Source of the DNA: Carya illinoinensis
Lineage: Eukaryota; Streptophyta; Magnoliopsida; Fagales; Juglandaceae
NCBI RefSeq assembly: GCF_018687715.1
Contig: NC_056758.1
Span: 7,648,501-7,712,500, forward strand
Reading direction: 5' to 3'
DNA length: 64,000 nt
The position numbers were made by a program, and so were the translations under genes. Each line of letters starts with the position of its first letter. Within the stretch, counting starts at the first letter, position 1. This document shows positions 33,401 to 44,322 of this stretch, in pieces. Below the pieces are notes generated by a model. It was not told where the DNA came from, searched no databases, and worked only from the letters and a program-made list of their open reading frames with translations.

Positions 33401-33900
33401 ACGGGTATTTATGACCAATTTTTTGCAATGAAAATGACTATTTGCGACTAAAACAGACTCATTTTAGCTGAAAATAGTTATTTAGTTGGATATAACTGGT
33501 CGCAAATAAACAATTTTTTTGTAGTGAGTAAACCATGGTGGCTCTCCATCATAGCAACAACTTTCCCCAAAATTTTTTGGTCCATTTAAAATCTTACAGA
33601 GAGTGGGAAAAGTGGCATACCGCTTGCATCTACCCTCCTCCACCCAGATCCATCCCAAAATTTTCATGTTTCACTGCTTAATAAGAAACTGGGGTCGTCC
33701 ACCATCGTCGTTCTAGATCTGCCACCAGTTGATGATGAAGGAGTCCTTTAACCCATGCCAGATTAGGTCCTTACTGGCCGCATGGTGAAATTGGGAAACC
33801 AAGCCAAAGTGGAGTTACTGGTTCGATGGCATGTGCAAGAAGATAGTGAAGCCACCCAAAAGATTTTATCTACCTTGCGAGCAAGGCATTTTGAAGGGAG
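30472..33900 (+). pseudogene. Gypsy pol: protease, RT, RNase H, integrase, C-terminal segment (dead)
   Basis: Protease: LIDIGSAHNFLDPAV (~30480-30525), where the catalytic D-(S/T)-G is DIG. RT: SAYSSLVLLVRKADGSWKLC, VDYRGLN and KLDLRSGYH (30971-31339), then VSFNDILIY (~31500-31530), where the usual DD is ND. RNase H: ~31940-32200 (ECDALATT, YFSQALNGR, YENELFAL). Integrase: the HHCC finger (~32510-32690, CDLCQRVK) and core (~32730-33170, MDFVESLPNFRGF). The C-terminal end runs to ~33900. Stops occur in nearly every domain. A run of ~18 C at 31894-31911 breaks the frame between RT and RNase H. Confidence 0.9.
33388..33526. mobile_element. 139-bp CACTA-type MITE inside gypsy pol
   Basis: It starts CACTACAAGAAAAACGGG and ends TTTTTTTGTAGTG, so the termini are inverted (CACTACAA / TTGTAGTG, with AAAAA following). 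It is flanked by the 3-bp duplication AGT (33385-33387 and 33527-33529). Internally GGTCGCAAATAAACA and TTTGCGACTAAA form a further inverted repeat. Removing it restores the pol C-terminal reading QLYKS-KPWW. Confidence 0.85.
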
Positions 33901-33907
33901 GAGGAGT

Positions 33908-34408
33908 TGTAACGAGACCTTCAAGATCTAGGGTTCATCAATTCATTCTGAGATGGAACGGGTGAAGTATCGAATAGATAGGGGTAATGTCCGTGTACTT
34001 GGTGGAGTTTGGTTTAATTGAAGTGAAGTGTTGTGGGCCGGGTCAAGCTTTACTCATGGTCTGCTCACGTGGGCTTTCTCCATGCAGTTTATTTCTTTGT
34101 TTAGGTGTGGGTCGAGAGCACGTTCCCTTGGGTGAGTTATGTATTTAGCACTTAAGTGTTGAACCTGCTTGTAGCCTTGTTTTGGCTTTAGCCTTTTATC
34201 TACTTTTATTTGTTTTGTTGTGATTTCCATTAGTAGTCTGACCCATAAATGCTAGCTAGTGTCCTTGGTAGTGGTATTCTGAATGCTAATACAATTTGTC
34301 TTTCCCCTATCATCTCTCTCTCTCTACTCTTTCTTCTTCCTAGAGGAGCTCCCCTCAAAGAGAGCAAAATCCTAACCTACTAATTAATTGATCGTTAGGT
34401 CTATTACA
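33908..34408 (+). repeat. 3' LTR of the gypsy element
   Basis: 501 bp, preceded by the polypurine tract. Its right end abuts TGGAT and then the displaced leader of the CWC21-type gene. Confidence 0.93.
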
Positions 34409-34444
34409 TGGATGCTCGAGCTAGAGAGAAACTAGGGTTTTATC

Positions 34445-34479
<35 letters not shown>

Positions 34480-34500
34480 GGGGCAAGTACCAAGTAGCAC
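34409..34500 (-). promoter_or_regulatory. Displaced 5' leader/promoter of the CWC21-type gene
   Basis: Read on the minus strand this has a (TC)n tract (34449-34476), then AAACCCTAG (a telo-box word, 34440-34432), TTTCTCTCTAG and CTCGAGCATCCA, ending at the gypsy insertion point. The other side of the insertion (27549-27409) continues as a leader to the ATG. CT-rich tracts and telo-boxes are typical of leaders of plant housekeeping and RNA-processing genes. I infer these two parts were contiguous. Confidence 0.6.
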
Positions 34501-35614
34501 TTCTAAAGACTACCTATCGTGGACACGTAAACGGTTAAATTCTTTTTGTCTTTGGGTCTAACCTCTTGGGCTGAGGATGCATGCATAGACTCGTGGCTGC
34601 AACTATCCAAATATCTTAATAGGCCCAAATTTATTAAACAGATCAAGCATTTTTTTAAAAGTAAACAATAAATAAGATTCAGAGCTCGAACTTTACAGCA
34701 TATCAAACACTTTCTAATTTTTTTAAAAGGATAATATAATGGGTATATTAAGTATTACGATCATAAAAAGATTCGATAAAAATAAATTTATAAACTAATG
34801 TGAATTTATATAGTTTGTGAATATATATGATACGTTAGATTTACTTTATATGCTAAAACATTTCTTAGTATTTAATTTAACAATTGGTTTGAGATTTTAA
34901 TGGTATGTATTTTTCCACGCTAACATTATTATTTTAAATCTAAGAGTACTGATACTATTTATAATTTATTAATCACTATTTTTGTTATCATCTCTTAATT
35001 TAATCTCAAATTATAAAAAAAATAAAAAATAAAATTATTACTTACCTACTATAGACGCTAAAAAATGATTGTAGTTGTGTTAATCCATTAATGATCAATA
35101 AATATTAAAGATTGCTTGATCTGATGTGTTTTATTATTATTTTTTACTTATTTTTATTTCTTGGTAATTTTTTATGATGCTAGCTAGGAGAACGCTTGAC
35201 AGTTACGAAGTTGGTCAGAATCTTTTCATGTTACATTTTCATGGATATTGTAGAAAGGTACATTTCATTTTAGAAATGTAATACTCTCTCTATATATCAC
35301 TCTTAGATCATCGTTTTTGGTTTTTTTTTTTTTAAACAAATTCAAAGGTTGATGGAGTCATGGCTAGTGCCACCTCATCATAGTGGAAGAAAATCAATGG
35401 TACCATAATATAGTATATAGAATTTTTCATATATAAAGAGTAAACAAAATTAAAACCTGATAATATTATTAAAGCTTTATAATGCTATGAAAAGTTTGAA
35501 AAATAATGAAAACCTATATTCCACACTATCGTCCCAATTATTTTTTATGTTGAAGTATCGATCTTTAAATTTTTTTTTTTTTTTTGAGGATGATAAAAAA
35601 AATCATATTTATAA

Positions 35615-35615
<1 letters not shown>

Positions 35616-35654
<39 letters not shown>
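35616..35654. repeat. (AAT)n microsatellite
   Basis: Thirteen trinucleotide units in AT-rich intergenic DNA. Confidence 0.92.
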
Positions 35655-36069
35655 TAGTATATAACACTAATCTTAATTAATATACATAGCTAGTTCCAAT
35701 GACATCGTGGTACTCAAAATTTTTTACAAATAAATAATATTTGTAATTTTAGAATGTATGACTTACGTTAAAAAAAGTGAAAACACCTGAGATTTACATG
35801 AAAATTATTTTTAGTAATAGACTTTACTTTATTTTTTAAAATAAAATAGACAAAACTATATATCAATTTTTATTATACATCAATGTATTATTTCTTCTCT
35901 TTTTATAATAGTACGTCAATTTAATTAATGAACCTTCCTTAGAATAGACATTATATTTAGCATGGTTCCTTGGGTACCTCAAAGGTCAAGACCGCCTTGT
36001 ACTTAAAATAATAAAATTACACCTCAGCCAAAAGAAAAGTACCCTAATTCCCTTTTTTCAATGTTTTCA

Positions 36070-36250
36070 TCTATTAAAGAGTTTTATTAAATGTAAGTAA
36101 AATTACGTATTAATTTATGTATTAATATTAATTTTTTTATATTTAAAATTTAAATTAATATTATTTTTAATAAAATCTATTTTTTTATCAATTACATTGA
36201 ATTAATACATATATTAATGTACAGTTATATTTATAACTAGATTTTTCCTT
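36070..36250. repeat. MITE family B, copy 2
   Basis: Almost word-for-word with 42637-42818: TAAATGTAAGTAAAATTACGTATTAAT, a TTTTTTTATATTTAAAATTTAAATTA core, TATTTTTAATAAAATCTATTTTTT, then TATAACTAGATTTTTCCTTT. Confidence 0.8.
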
Positions 36251-39200
36251 TCTTACAGTTTGAAGTTTCTCAAATTGCGAATCTTTTCTTTCTTAAGGTA
36301 CGTCTTGGTACCTGATCATGTCATGAATGATTAAGTGGAGGGGAGATCTTTTGTTGCTTTGTTTGCTTTAGTTTTTAACCTTTTAGAGGCTATTTATTTT
36401 CTTAATTAATTAATTAATACCAAGATTAATTAAAAATCATTTCTACTTTAAACCACCCAAATATTAATTAAGCAACGTAGTACTCCCAATAAGCTAGAGT
36501 GATCATTAGTAAATATGATAGGGTTGATGATGTAATTCTCATTAATTAGCCTCAAGTAGAAGATGGATTATACTTCAATGATCAGTTTCTTGGAAGTAGG
36601 GCTGAGCAGCTCAGCTGGATTTTTTTCTAGCCAGTCCGAAACTTAGATAACTAGATTCTAGTTATGGGTTCTGACTCGGAACAAACCGGGCCGTACCTAT
36701 CTTCTAAAACCCGAGTATACCTGGGCCAAGCTATTAGGCACTAGCCAGGATCTCATGTCATACCTAACTTCTATAATACTTTTCTTTTTCTTTTTCTTTT
36801 CCTCCACTTGAATTAATTAGTATAACTTAATGCAAAGCACATGGTGGTGGTGTGGATGAATTATATATATGTGACCGACAAAGCTAGAACTGTGGAATAT
36901 AGAGTCATAAAAATCATAACATGAAAAGGCTTCCGTATAAGATGAATTTTAGGTTTATCAAAATATTGATCATCATCTTGAATTTGTTCGAGTACTAAAT
37001 ATTAAATAAGATGTTCGCGTACATAAAATTCAAGTGATCAATGAAATGTTTACTATCTGCTCGTGTTCAAATAAAAATTAAACGAATAAGACTACTTAAT
37101 TAAGTACTACTCCCTCGAATTCGTCTCGTTTATATCCCTAATCACTGATTGCTTACAATAGTTTTTTGGTTCACAGGAGTTAATGAAATTTATTAAGAAT
37201 AAGTACGAAGTAATTTTGTACCGTTGAAATTCAATGGCCTAGCTAGCTCATGTTAAGTATTGATCAACGCAAAAATATTGAAAATAATTTCATATTTTAT
37301 AAGCTCATATGCACGTGAATAATTTTTTTAATATAGACAAAAGATCGATGCAGCATTTCACTGCAATTCTGTGAAGGAAATGCAAGTGGCACCCAAAATA
37401 TATAAGTCAAAAGACTAGTAGTACTACTGCCGCAAGGATACAGTCATACAACTGACATATTGTTGCATGCATGCATGCATCCTCTTGTTGGATTGGCATG
37501 AATATCACATGCATGTGTGAATCCCAGTCTCATCTGATCAATATTTGGATACACATCCTTATTTTTAAATAAAGATGGCAACTCATGATGGGATTAAAAT
37601 GTTGTGAAAAAAATAATATTATCTTTTTTGTTATTAATTAAGATTTTCTACAATGTTTTGTTGAAATTTTTTTTTAATATATAGTTTGGAGATATAAATA
37701 CAATGCATATAATCACTTTTTTATATTCTTTATATATTTTATTAATGTAATTAATCAAAACAATTATTTTATAATAAAAATAATAATATAACTAATCATA
37801 TTAATAAAATATATCAAAAAAAATATACAAAAATAACCACCACAGATTTTTTGTTTGATCAAATACAATTAAGCGCTAACAAGGTTATGACAGCTTGTAC
37901 GCGTAGCTTATGTAATCTTCAGGATCTCTCTCCAGCCAGCTCCCAATTGGCTTATATAATAATCACCGCTCACAAAAGTTGAATGCCTGTCATTCTGTCG
38001 TTCTTTTCCCCAATCATGTGATGTCCTGTGTATTGGTCAATGTCAGACTCTTGTTTACCAAACGTGAAGGCTGATAATTAAGCAGAAACAAACTGTACAA
38101 GAAATAAGGCCGCATGTGTCACAGTGACAAGGCCGCAAGTTGCTGACAGTTGATTCTAGGTTTTAATTCCTAATTATATTGAATATTAAGGGCTGATAAA
38201 AAAAAACTTTATCATTTTATTTTATTTTATCTCATAATAATATTTAAATATTATAAATATAAATATTTTTTAAAAAATTTATAAAATATATTAACTCAAA
38301 TCATTTCTTTATTATTAACAAATCACAACATCTCATCTCATTATACAAATATCCTAACCTAACTTAAAACGTGAGTTAATGATTTTTAAATCATTCCAAG
38401 TGGCCGGTTTTCGTTATGGTCCAAGGTATGGGATGCTACAAAATCACACTCTAATAAGAAAGTCATGTCCTCCTAATATTTGTGGAGAATTAAATAAAAT
38501 CTTGGTATTGAATTTTAGGATAATCACCGATTGCTTGAGTTAGCTACAACGACCCATATATATTTTATATATTGTTAGGTAGAAGACTTACGTACATTTC
38601 TTTCATATGTGTGTGTATATATATATATTGATCTCCTTGACAATAATTTAGGTCTGATCAGCACTCATCATTTAGTGATATTCTTTATATAACGCTCCGG
38701 TTTCGGAGGTCCAGAAAGTTAGTTCACTTCATCTAAAATCACATCTCACAACATAATTATATATACTTTATAGACTTCATAAAATATAAATTTACTTGTT
38801 TAAATTAAATATATATGTTTCTCCACCAGACATCAGAGAAAGGCCTTGACAAATGAATTAAAAACTTCATAAAGACTAAAAATATCCATGTCTCAAAAAT
38901 ACCCAAAGTAACAGAAAATAATAATTATTTCTTATAAATACTTGTATCCTTTGACACTTATTCCTCTACTATTGTCAAATCTCTCTAATATTTGCTACTC
39001 TTGATTTCTAGTTGAACAATCAAAATTATCTGAAAATATTGTACGTAGAGATAAGGGATGAGTTATCAAAAATTCAGTAAGTAAAGAACATATACTAGTA
39101 TGTAAACATGAGCATTTACAAAGTTTAGAATGCAAAACAAAATATTTTTCTTATTTTTATAATGCAGAATCATAACATGTAATAAAAAAATATTAGAGTG

Positions 39201-39393
39201 AAACTTTCAGAAAAATATTCTTTTCAAAAATATCATTTGGCATAGCATAATTGAATATCATTATCATTATATCAGAGCACCGTATCAAAACCGAGATTTT
39301 GTTTAACCTTCATGGTAGGTTTGTGCATCTGTGAATAGCATAGTAGAACTTAAATCACTCTATCACCAAAATGGTGTGTACTCATATAAAGAC

Positions 39394-39604
39394 AACTACT
39401 ATTACCTATGGTAGGATCGTATGCCACTATTATTACCTGTGGTAGGGTTGTGTGCCATTATTATTACTTATGGTAGGGCTGTATGCCATTATTATTACCC
39501 GTAAGAAGATCGTATACCACTAGTATTATTTGTGGCAAGATCATATACCACTATTATCGCTCGTGGCGGGACCATATACCATTATTATCACCCGTGGTAG
39601 GGCC
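39394..39604. repeat. 31-bp minisatellite, about 6.5 units
   Basis: The unit is approximately GGTAGGATCGTATGCCACTA followed by TTATTACCTGT. Successive copies start near 39420, 39451, 39482, 39513, 39543 and 39574 and differ at a few positions each (GGTAGGG, AGAAGAT, GGCAAGA, GGCGGGA variants). Non-coding. Confidence 0.9.
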
Positions 39605-40659
39605 TTAACTAGATAGAATAGAAAGTTATACCAAAAGTTTCTCGGATACCACATTATATCAAAACAGAGTATTGAACAATTCATATCATATTCATCATAT
39701 CATAAAAAAATTCGAAGCATCTTCATTTAATCAATGCAAAAATTTTCAAATATCATATTCGTTCTTTTTACACAGTCTAAAAACAGAATGCCAAAAAATA
39801 AGCTCATGTATACACTAATCATGATAGAAAACATATTCTTCTAATACAAGATTTCATGTGTAATGCAGAACACATGACTTACTTAGGCTATTTTTACATT
39901 TCTTTTCAAAACATATTATACACATTTTTCATAAATTTAACATCAATCATTTCTTTTATACAAAGTCTAGCAAAGAAATCCCGTTTATCTTAACTTTTTA
40001 GTTTTTCAGAATGTTTTCACAATAGTAACGAACGAATATCAATCATTACCTATAAAATAGACACATACTTACTTAATTCCTTAACTAAACACATATTTTG
40101 ATATTAAAGCCTAAAATACTGAAGTAGCCTATTTTTCTAAAATAGTAAGTAAGATCCTCGTATCTTTAATCATCACTTCCCAAATTAATTAATATTCACT
40201 TAATATAATTATAACAAAATCTATTTGAGTAATTAGAAAAAATTTCGTTAAATAAAATAGACTTAATAAAATCTAAAATGTTCAAATTAAAATTATGTAC
40301 TATTTACTTCTAAAATTCAATTTATTAAAGATAATTTAATACTAAATAATACATTTTAAATCCTTATTTATTTTCTTTAAAAATTCTTCTATTTGAAACA
40401 AAGCCCACACGTAAGTTTAATATATAAAGAAAAATCATGACCAACGTAGAAATAGCTAGCCTAATGAAAAGGGTATTCTAGAAATTGAGTAAAACATGTA
40501 AGAGCTCTTTGGGAAGGCTGAAATTTACAAAATCTTCTGGAACTACCATGACTTACCAAAAAAAAAAAAAAAGATATGTAATTAGCCAACAAAAACTTAA
40601 AATCTTTCATTGGAAGCTATATACTTGATCTTAAGGGCATTTTAGGTAGTTATAGATAT

Positions 40660-40860
40660 GCATGGTTTAGATAGTGAGTTGAGATAAAAGTTAAAAGTTG
40701 AAATAGATATTATTAGAATATTATTTTTTAATATTATTATTGTTTTAAAATTTGAAAAAGTGAAATTATTTATTATATTTTATATAGAAATTTAGAAAAG
40801 TTATAAGGATGAGATAAGATAAGATAAAACATTTCTTATATCTAAATGGGGCTAAGTAGG
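40660..40860. repeat. MITE family A copy
   Basis: Starts CATGGTTTAGATAGTGAGTT with GAGATAAAAG. The core is ATTAGAATATTATTTTTTAATA and TTTGAAAAAGTGAAATTATT. It ends GGATGAGATAAGATAAGATA then CTAAATGGGGC. The same order occurs in the other family A copies. Confidence 0.8.
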
Positions 40861-41016
40861 TAGACCTCAATGTTTAGAATTAGAATAAAACAAGCTTAAG
40901 AGAAGATGTAGTGGCGAGGGACCATGCGAGGTGGCTCACTGAACAAGAATCGTGCGACAGAGTTGGTGCGACGAACTGGTGGCCAGATAGAATCAAGTTC
41001 AAGTAGGCACGACATT

Positions 41017-41020
41017 GTGC

Positions 41021-41098
<78 letters not shown>
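41017..41098. repeat. Compound microsatellite (GC)n(GT)n(GA)n
   Basis: Consecutive tracts of GTGCGTGCGCGC, then GTGTGT, then about 20 GA units. Alternating purine-pyrimidine in the first two tracts. Confidence 0.95.
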
Positions 41099-41100
<2 letters not shown>

Positions 41101-41367
41101 ACAATGTGAGGAAAAAGAAAGGGTTCACCAATAGTGAACAGTGGTTTGGGGTGGAGGTGGCATTAGGTGCCCAACAACACTTTTAGTGCAGTTGGCAACG
41201 TCGTGGTGGGGATTGGCAACTTGCAATGGCTTCCCAAGATGCAGTCATGTCTGGTACACATTTTGGAACTACTCTGTTTCAGTGTAGTAGAACAAAGTGC
41301 TACCGTTTGTAGTTTCTGGTGGCTGAACGACGATGGTGTAGGGCAGAGGCTTGAGGGCATCTTGAGA

Positions 41368-41969
41368 TAGGGGTGGGCAGTGGGGGCTGCCCCCCATTAC
41401 CTCGCCCCTGTCCACCCTGCCCCCGCAGGGGCAGGCAGGTTACCCCACACTGCCCATGCAAGGGCAGGGGACCTTTCCCCACATGGAATACTCCTAGCAA
41501 ATATATATTACAATTTATCAAACTTGTTCACAAGACTAAACATGGCAACAGTAAGTCCTACATTAATCAAGTAAGATTCTTGTATGACCTTGGAGTTCTA
41601 TATAAGTTTGGCTTAGGGTGCCCATGCCATGTGCAGTCTTGTGAACAAGTCTCACATTTTTGTAAACAAATTTAACAAATAAAAATATGAATAACATAAT
41701 TTTTATGTTATCAATTTTTAAATTATTGTTATATATAAAAATTTTAATTTATGATTTAATTATATAATAATTTGGATCTAAAAAATATTTTTTGACCAAA
41801 AAATAATTTTTAGGCTCAATGGAGCATTAGTGTTCATGAAGGGGATGGGGGGTGCCGCCCCCGCCTCCCGAGGGCGGGGTGAGGGGTGGAAACACCACCC
41901 CCCCACATGCGGGGGCAGGGTGTGGGGAAGGGGTGCCCCCACCCCCCGCATATGCGAGTAGCACCCCTA
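41368..41969. mobile_element. Short DNA element with TAGGGGTG terminal inverted repeats (hAT-like)
   Basis: It begins TAGGGGTGGGCAGTGGGG and ends GCGAGTAGCACCCCTA, so the outer 8 bases are perfectly inverted over 602 bp. The ends are G/C-rich and self-complementary (GGGGGCTGCCCCCC), the centre is AT-rich, a pattern common in small plant hAT elements. The flanking octamers (TCTTGAGA / CATTAAGG) match only partly, so the target duplication is not convincing. Confidence 0.5.
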
Positions 41970-42377
41970 CATTAAGGTGGCTTGTTTGGTTGCTTCCTTG
42001 ACGCAGAGGGCAACAGTGCAATATGTGGTTTGTTCCCTTGTTTATGGGTGGCTGCAGTGGTCTATGGGAGGGAGTCAAGGTGGTTCAATTTCACATGGGG
42101 CTAGGCAGTTGGGCTAGTGGCTTCTACTATGCATGGATGATCTCGGCACGTGGGGGTGGCGTGCAAGGAAAGTTTTGGTTCGATGTGGGGAGGGTGTTGT
42201 ACTATGAAAAAGGGGAAGGGCACTAATGTGCTTCCTTTTCTCTTGGTCTGTCCAGGTGCAACGACAAAAAATTTTGGGTTAATGGCAACTTGCAACTGGT
42301 AGCTTGTGGTGGTGCAGCAAGGTAGGGCTTGGGCAGTGGCTGATGGCAGTGGGCAGTTTCTAAGATGCATGAGATGA

Positions 42378-42409
<32 letters not shown>

Positions 42410-43686
42410 GGTGATTGGAAAGAAAACCCTAGAGGTGAAAGGGAAAGAAACGTGCATGGGAGTGAAAAAATGCATGCCGTGGAGTTCAATCCTTGTTCAA
42501 ACAGGCTTGTTCTTTTGGGTCCATTTCGAAATAATTGAGCCCACATTTGTGTAGTGTATAGACGATCAACAAATTGGTTGGGTCAACTAGAGCAGTCAAA
42601 AATCTCTTCGGATGGCATGCATTTTCACAAGTCAAGTATTTAATAAAATTTTTTATTACATGTAAATAAAGTTATATACTAATCTACGTATCAATACTAA
42701 TTTTTTTATATTTAAAATTTAAATTAGTATTATTTTTAATAAAATCTATTTTTTATCAATCACATTAAATTGATACACATATTAATACATATTTATACTT
42801 ATAACTAGATTTTTCCTTTAAGAAATTATAATAGAACTCAATACAATTGCAAAAAGAACCCAGCTCATCCCGTAAATTTTTCAGGTCAATTATCAAATAA
42901 ATAAATTCGGTTCATATTTTAACCTTCTTATCAAGCTTAATAAAAATTTCCTTTTCCCCCAAAATAAATTTTGGGTCTGTTATTTACTCCTAAATTACTT
43001 ATTCAATACCAAGCGAGTTTTTCATACGTATAAACTCCAAAAAAAAAAAAAAAAAACCATTATCGACTCTTCAATTAGCTTAGAATTGGTACCGGCCTGT
43101 CATGTGGTACCGGCTTTTGTGTCCAACTGGCCTTTCTTTCCTACCCAACTCTCGCGCTAGCAAAAGCCAGCAATATCAAAGTTTCATCATAGTTTATAGG
43201 TCCACTATGTCTGTCTAGTGTTCCAATACTAAATATTATTTAATTACACGTACATGGTACATATACTAATACCGGAATTTTTTTAAAATCCATATGTGAT
43301 TTATGATCATTGGGCCAATTAACACTTTCCTATCGATTGGAAGCCTGCCACATTAGTTATTACAATGATATGATAATACACGAACTCGTTATAAGTACCG
43401 CAACTCATTTATATATTTTACTAATACATCACGTCATACAAATCACAAACAGAAATACTATTAAATCAATGGATTAATTACACATTTAACCCATTTGCAT
43501 ACCAATAACCCATTTTTCAACTCTCTTCTAAATAAATCTGTTCACCATTCTGTCACATTTCCTTTTGGCCATGGGCTCTACCTCTGCAATAACCAATTGA
43601 AAACCATACATGATGAATAAACTAGATAGAACAAGAACCATCACCGACACCAGGGAGACCAAAGATTGTTACAAAAAAGACCATGA
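41970..43686. other. Intergenic, MITE and simple repeats
   Basis: No gene supported. A (TA)n run at 42389-42409, MITE family B copy 3 at 42637-42818 and an A-run near 43040-43057. 43560-43686 is probably the 3' UTR of the bZIP gene. Confidence 0.5.
42637..42818. repeat. MITE family B, copy 3
   Basis: Contains TTTTTTATATTTAAAATTTA, AGTATTATTTTTAATAAAATC, TTTTTATCAATCACATTAAA and TATAACTAGATTTTTCCTTT in the same order as 36070-36250. Confidence 0.8.
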
Positions 43687-44175
43687 TCAGTACATAAATA
43701 CATCTGCAGATGGCATAATGGCCGCATGGTTTAGATAGATAGAACTCCATGGTTGCATGAGGCTATCATCATCATGGGTCTGAGTGCCATGATCTTGTTG
43801 TGTCTCAAAAAGTCCATTTGTGCTGGAGTTCAGATAATTGACGATCTCGTTAAGAGATTCTAACCTCTGGCCGAGCTCAGCCATCTGAGCTCTCAGAATT
43901 GAGTTCTCAGCCTCAATATTCAAGTACACCTGAGAGGTCATGTTCATGCTCGTGAGGATTTGATGATTCTCCGTCGTGAGCTGGCGTACCTGAGCCATCA
44001 AATCATCCAGGTGCTTCTGTTTGCGCTGTCTTGATCGGCGCGCCGATTCACGATTTGACAGCATCCTTTTCCGCTTTCTTGTATCCATAACATGCTGCAG
44101 ATCGTGGCCTTCAGACCCTGAGTTGTGAAGCGCGCTGGACCCAGAAGAAGCAGCTCCAGTACTAGAAGAATCCAT
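43687..44175 (-). CDS. Group S1 bZIP transcription factor (bZIP11/bZIP44/bZIP2 type), intronless
   Basis: 162 residues. A short Ser/Gly-rich N-terminus (1-30) is followed by the basic region RKRKRMLSNRESARRSRQRK (~33-52, with the invariant N-x7-R) and a leucine zipper of about six to eight heptads (~57-115, with SNRESARRSRxRKxxHLDDL and ENxILRAQ landmarks typical of S1). The C-terminus PSADVFMY is like bZIP11-class proteins (DxFxY). S1 factors dimerise with group C bZIPs and control amino-acid and sugar-starvation genes such as ASN1 and ProDH, from the nucleus. The lack of introns and the upstream sucrose-control uORF both fit S1. I choose the ATG at 44175-44173 because it is the first main-frame start and lies 147 nt after the uORF stop. 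No damage is seen. Confidence 0.95.
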   Translation of the reverse strand: MDSSSTGAASSGSSALHNSGSEGHDLQHVMDTRKRKRMLSNRESARRSRQRKQKHLDDLMAQVRQLTTENHQILTSMNMTSQVYLNIEAENSILRAQMAELGQRLESLNEIVNYLNSSTNGLFETQQDHGTQTHDDDSLMQPWSSIYLNHAAIMPSADVFMY

Positions 44176-44322
44176 ATTTGTGGCGTATGTTTGAACAATA
44201 ATAGTGATATTAAGCTCGACAAAAACAAGATCTTTGATATAGATATGCTTTATATGTATATGAACTATATTATAAAGAAGGTCTAATTTCGAGGTGCAGT
44301 GAGAGAGGAGACCCTATTTAAT

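Larger units (their letters stand above)
27550..34408 (+). mobile_element. Ty3/gypsy LTR retrotransposon, nearly full length, decayed
   Basis: The LTRs are at 27550-28025 and 33908-34408, starting TGTAACGAGA and ending TTACA. The flanks are TGGAG (27545-27549) and TGGAT (34409-34413), a 5-bp target duplication with one change. After the left LTR is TGGTATCAGCATACAC (28030-28045), close to the initiator-Met PBS. Before the right LTR is the purine tract GAAGGGAGGAGGAG (33893-33906). The order on the plus strand is gag, protease, RT, RNase H, integrase, C-terminal segment, which is Ty3/gypsy order. The C-terminal [15 protein letters not shown] / VLTGRMVKLGNQAKVELLVRW segment resembles plant chromoviruses. 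Multiple stops and a D-to-N change in the RT active site make it inactive. It holds a poly-A retroposon and a CACTA-type MITE. Confidence 0.95.
34500..38690. other. Intergenic AT-rich DNA
   Basis: No gene is supported. It contains an (AAT)n microsatellite (35616-35654), MITE family B copy 2 (36070-36250), and a TAGGGCTGAGCAGCTCAGC start at ~36598 resembling one hAT end without a partner. It also holds a small AT-rich inverted element at 37690-37840 like that at 8800-8920, and a very degenerate family A MITE at ~38195-38365. Confidence 0.5.
38691..41016. other. Unclassified repeat-like region with a minisatellite
   Basis: From AACGCTCCGGTTTCGGAGGT (~38693) the sequence changes style, with many short imperfect direct repeats such as TATCATT and CATATCA. 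It carries the 31-bp minisatellite at 39394-39604 and a family A MITE near 40660. No frame, LTR pair or terminal inverted repeat was found. It may be the inside of a large non-coding retroelement. Confidence 0.35.

Noticed and set aside
36598..36760. TAGGGCTGAGCAGCTCAGC as a complete hAT element
   Set aside because: One end only; no inverted partner or 8-bp duplication was found nearby.
41373..42078. Overlapping Pro/Gly-rich ORFs at 41.4-42.1 kb
   Set aside because: They come from GC-rich hairpin ends of the TAGGGGTG element and have no domain content.
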